This document shows, in pieces, positions 5,544 through 5,976 of a DNA stretch of 5,976 nucleotides (position 1 is its first letter; every line of letters begins with the position of its first letter). This stretch comes from Actinomycetota bacterium. Its GTDB lineage: Bacteria; Actinomycetota; Thermoleophilia; Gaiellales; Gaiellaceae. The notes beneath the pieces were generated by a model. The model did no database searches, was not told the DNA's origin, and was given only the letters and a program-made list of their open reading frames with translations. The DNA lies in NCBI GenBank assembly GCA_005885085.1, contig VAXY01000127.1, positions 1 through 5,976 of the forward strand, read 5' to 3'. The position numbers and the translations under genes were made by a program.

Positions 5544-5976
5544 GGGTCGCGAAGGCCACGAAGGGGAAGAACCACGGGATGTAGAGGTAGAACCAGTGCG
5601 TCAGCACGAGCTCGAAGCCGATCAGCAGCGCGCCGGTGAGGGCGGCGAGCTGCAGCGGGCTCTTCCGCGCGGGGAAGAACGCGACCGCGACTGCGCCGAG
5701 CACGAGCAGGCCCTCGAGCACCCGTTGTACGACGTGCAGGTCCGGGATCCCGCGCGCGTGGTACTGCGCCCAGTCCCAGAGCGAGAACGGCGACTCGCGT
5801 GTGACCTGCGTCTTCAGCGTGCGGTGGAAGAACGTCTGGGCCGCCTGGATCGGATGTCCGTCGAAGAGCAGGATCGAGAATGTCGCGAGCGTCGCGACGA
5901 GAAAGCCCAGCGCGAAGGCGAGCGCAGGCCGCGGGCGCCGCACCGGCCCCGGGTACGTCAGCCAAAGCGGTGCGAC
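5518..5976 (-). CDS. Multi-spanning membrane protein, GT-C glycosyltransferase-like, C-terminal part (runs off right edge)
   Basis: The 152 visible residues continue without a stop to the window edge, so the true start lies outside. The GTG at 5943 should not be taken as the start, because the upstream residues (APLWLTYPG) look like the end of a membrane helix in the same protein. Hydrophobic segments lie at about 20-40, 80-96, 103-120 and 124-142 of the visible part, and a polar loop between the first two contains TLKTQVTRESPFSLWDW. The order of elements parallels the C-terminal half of the downstream GT87-like protein: a basic-ended helix pair, then a loop resembling QLGRPLQVESL, then a final helix block with THWFYLYIPWFFPFV. 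I therefore read it as a diverged paralogue, probably also a lipid-linked-sugar glycosyltransferase of the envelope. Its end overlaps the next gene by 26 bases. The identification rests on half of the protein. Confidence 0.7.
   Translation of the reverse strand, partial: VAPLWLTYPGPVRRPRPALAFALGFLVATLATFSILLFDGHPIQAAQTFFHRTLKTQVTRESPFSLWDWAQYHARGIPDLHVVQRVLEGLLVLGAVAVAFFPARKSPLQLAALTGALLIGFELVLTHWFYLYIPWFFPFVAFATLVPRRAPS

Noticed and set aside
4317..5639. Long plus-strand open frame of 440 codons.
   Set aside because: It is antisense to the GT87-like gene, and its product is an Arg/Glu/Gln-rich low-complexity string with no recognisable domain.
5518..5943. A complete 141-residue membrane protein starting at GTG 5943.
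   Set aside because: The frame continues upstream to the window edge with membrane-protein-like residues and no stop, so this is more likely the C-terminal part of a longer protein.

Overview
This high-GC window looks like chromosomal DNA of an actinobacterium, plausibly a deep-branching Thermoleophilia-type lineage. That placement is inferred from codon use, from an alpha/beta-hydrolase fused to a class III cyclase, and from two GT-C type membrane glycosyltransferase genes in a row. I see no RNA genes, insertion sequences, CRISPR arrays, attachment sites or origin-like repeats. Genes cover nearly all of the sequence.

Layout. Positions 1-602 (minus strand) hold the N-terminal part of an AI-2E/PerM family membrane transporter that runs off the left edge. 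A short divergent gap (603-752) precedes a plus-strand cluster of three genes. These are a membrane-anchored protein with a degenerate M23 (LytM-like) peptidase domain (753-1526), a YmdB-type metallophosphoesterase (1584-2348), and an alpha/beta-hydrolase/nucleotide-cyclase fusion (2345-3679). A strong hairpin lies between the first two. The second and third share a GTGA stop/start overlap, so they are probably translationally coupled.

A minus-strand cluster converges on this from the right, and its last gene overlaps the cyclase gene tail to tail by 10 bases. In transcription order it has the 3' part of a multi-spanning membrane protein (5518-5976, cut by the right edge), a GT87-like polyprenol-phosphate-sugar glycosyltransferase (4299-5543), and a glutathione S-transferase-like protein (3670-4302). 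The last two genes are again joined by a GTGA overlap.

The most interesting part is the YmdB-cyclase pair: a putative cyclic-nucleotide phosphodiesterase coupled to a putative cyclase. The phosphodiesterase keeps all its expected metal ligands. The cyclase keeps both metal-binding aspartates but has lost the usual Lys/Asp/Asn adenylate-cyclase signature. The upstream M23 domain has also lost two of its three zinc ligands. The right-hand cluster looks like envelope glycan or lipoglycan synthesis, with an attached GST of unknown role.
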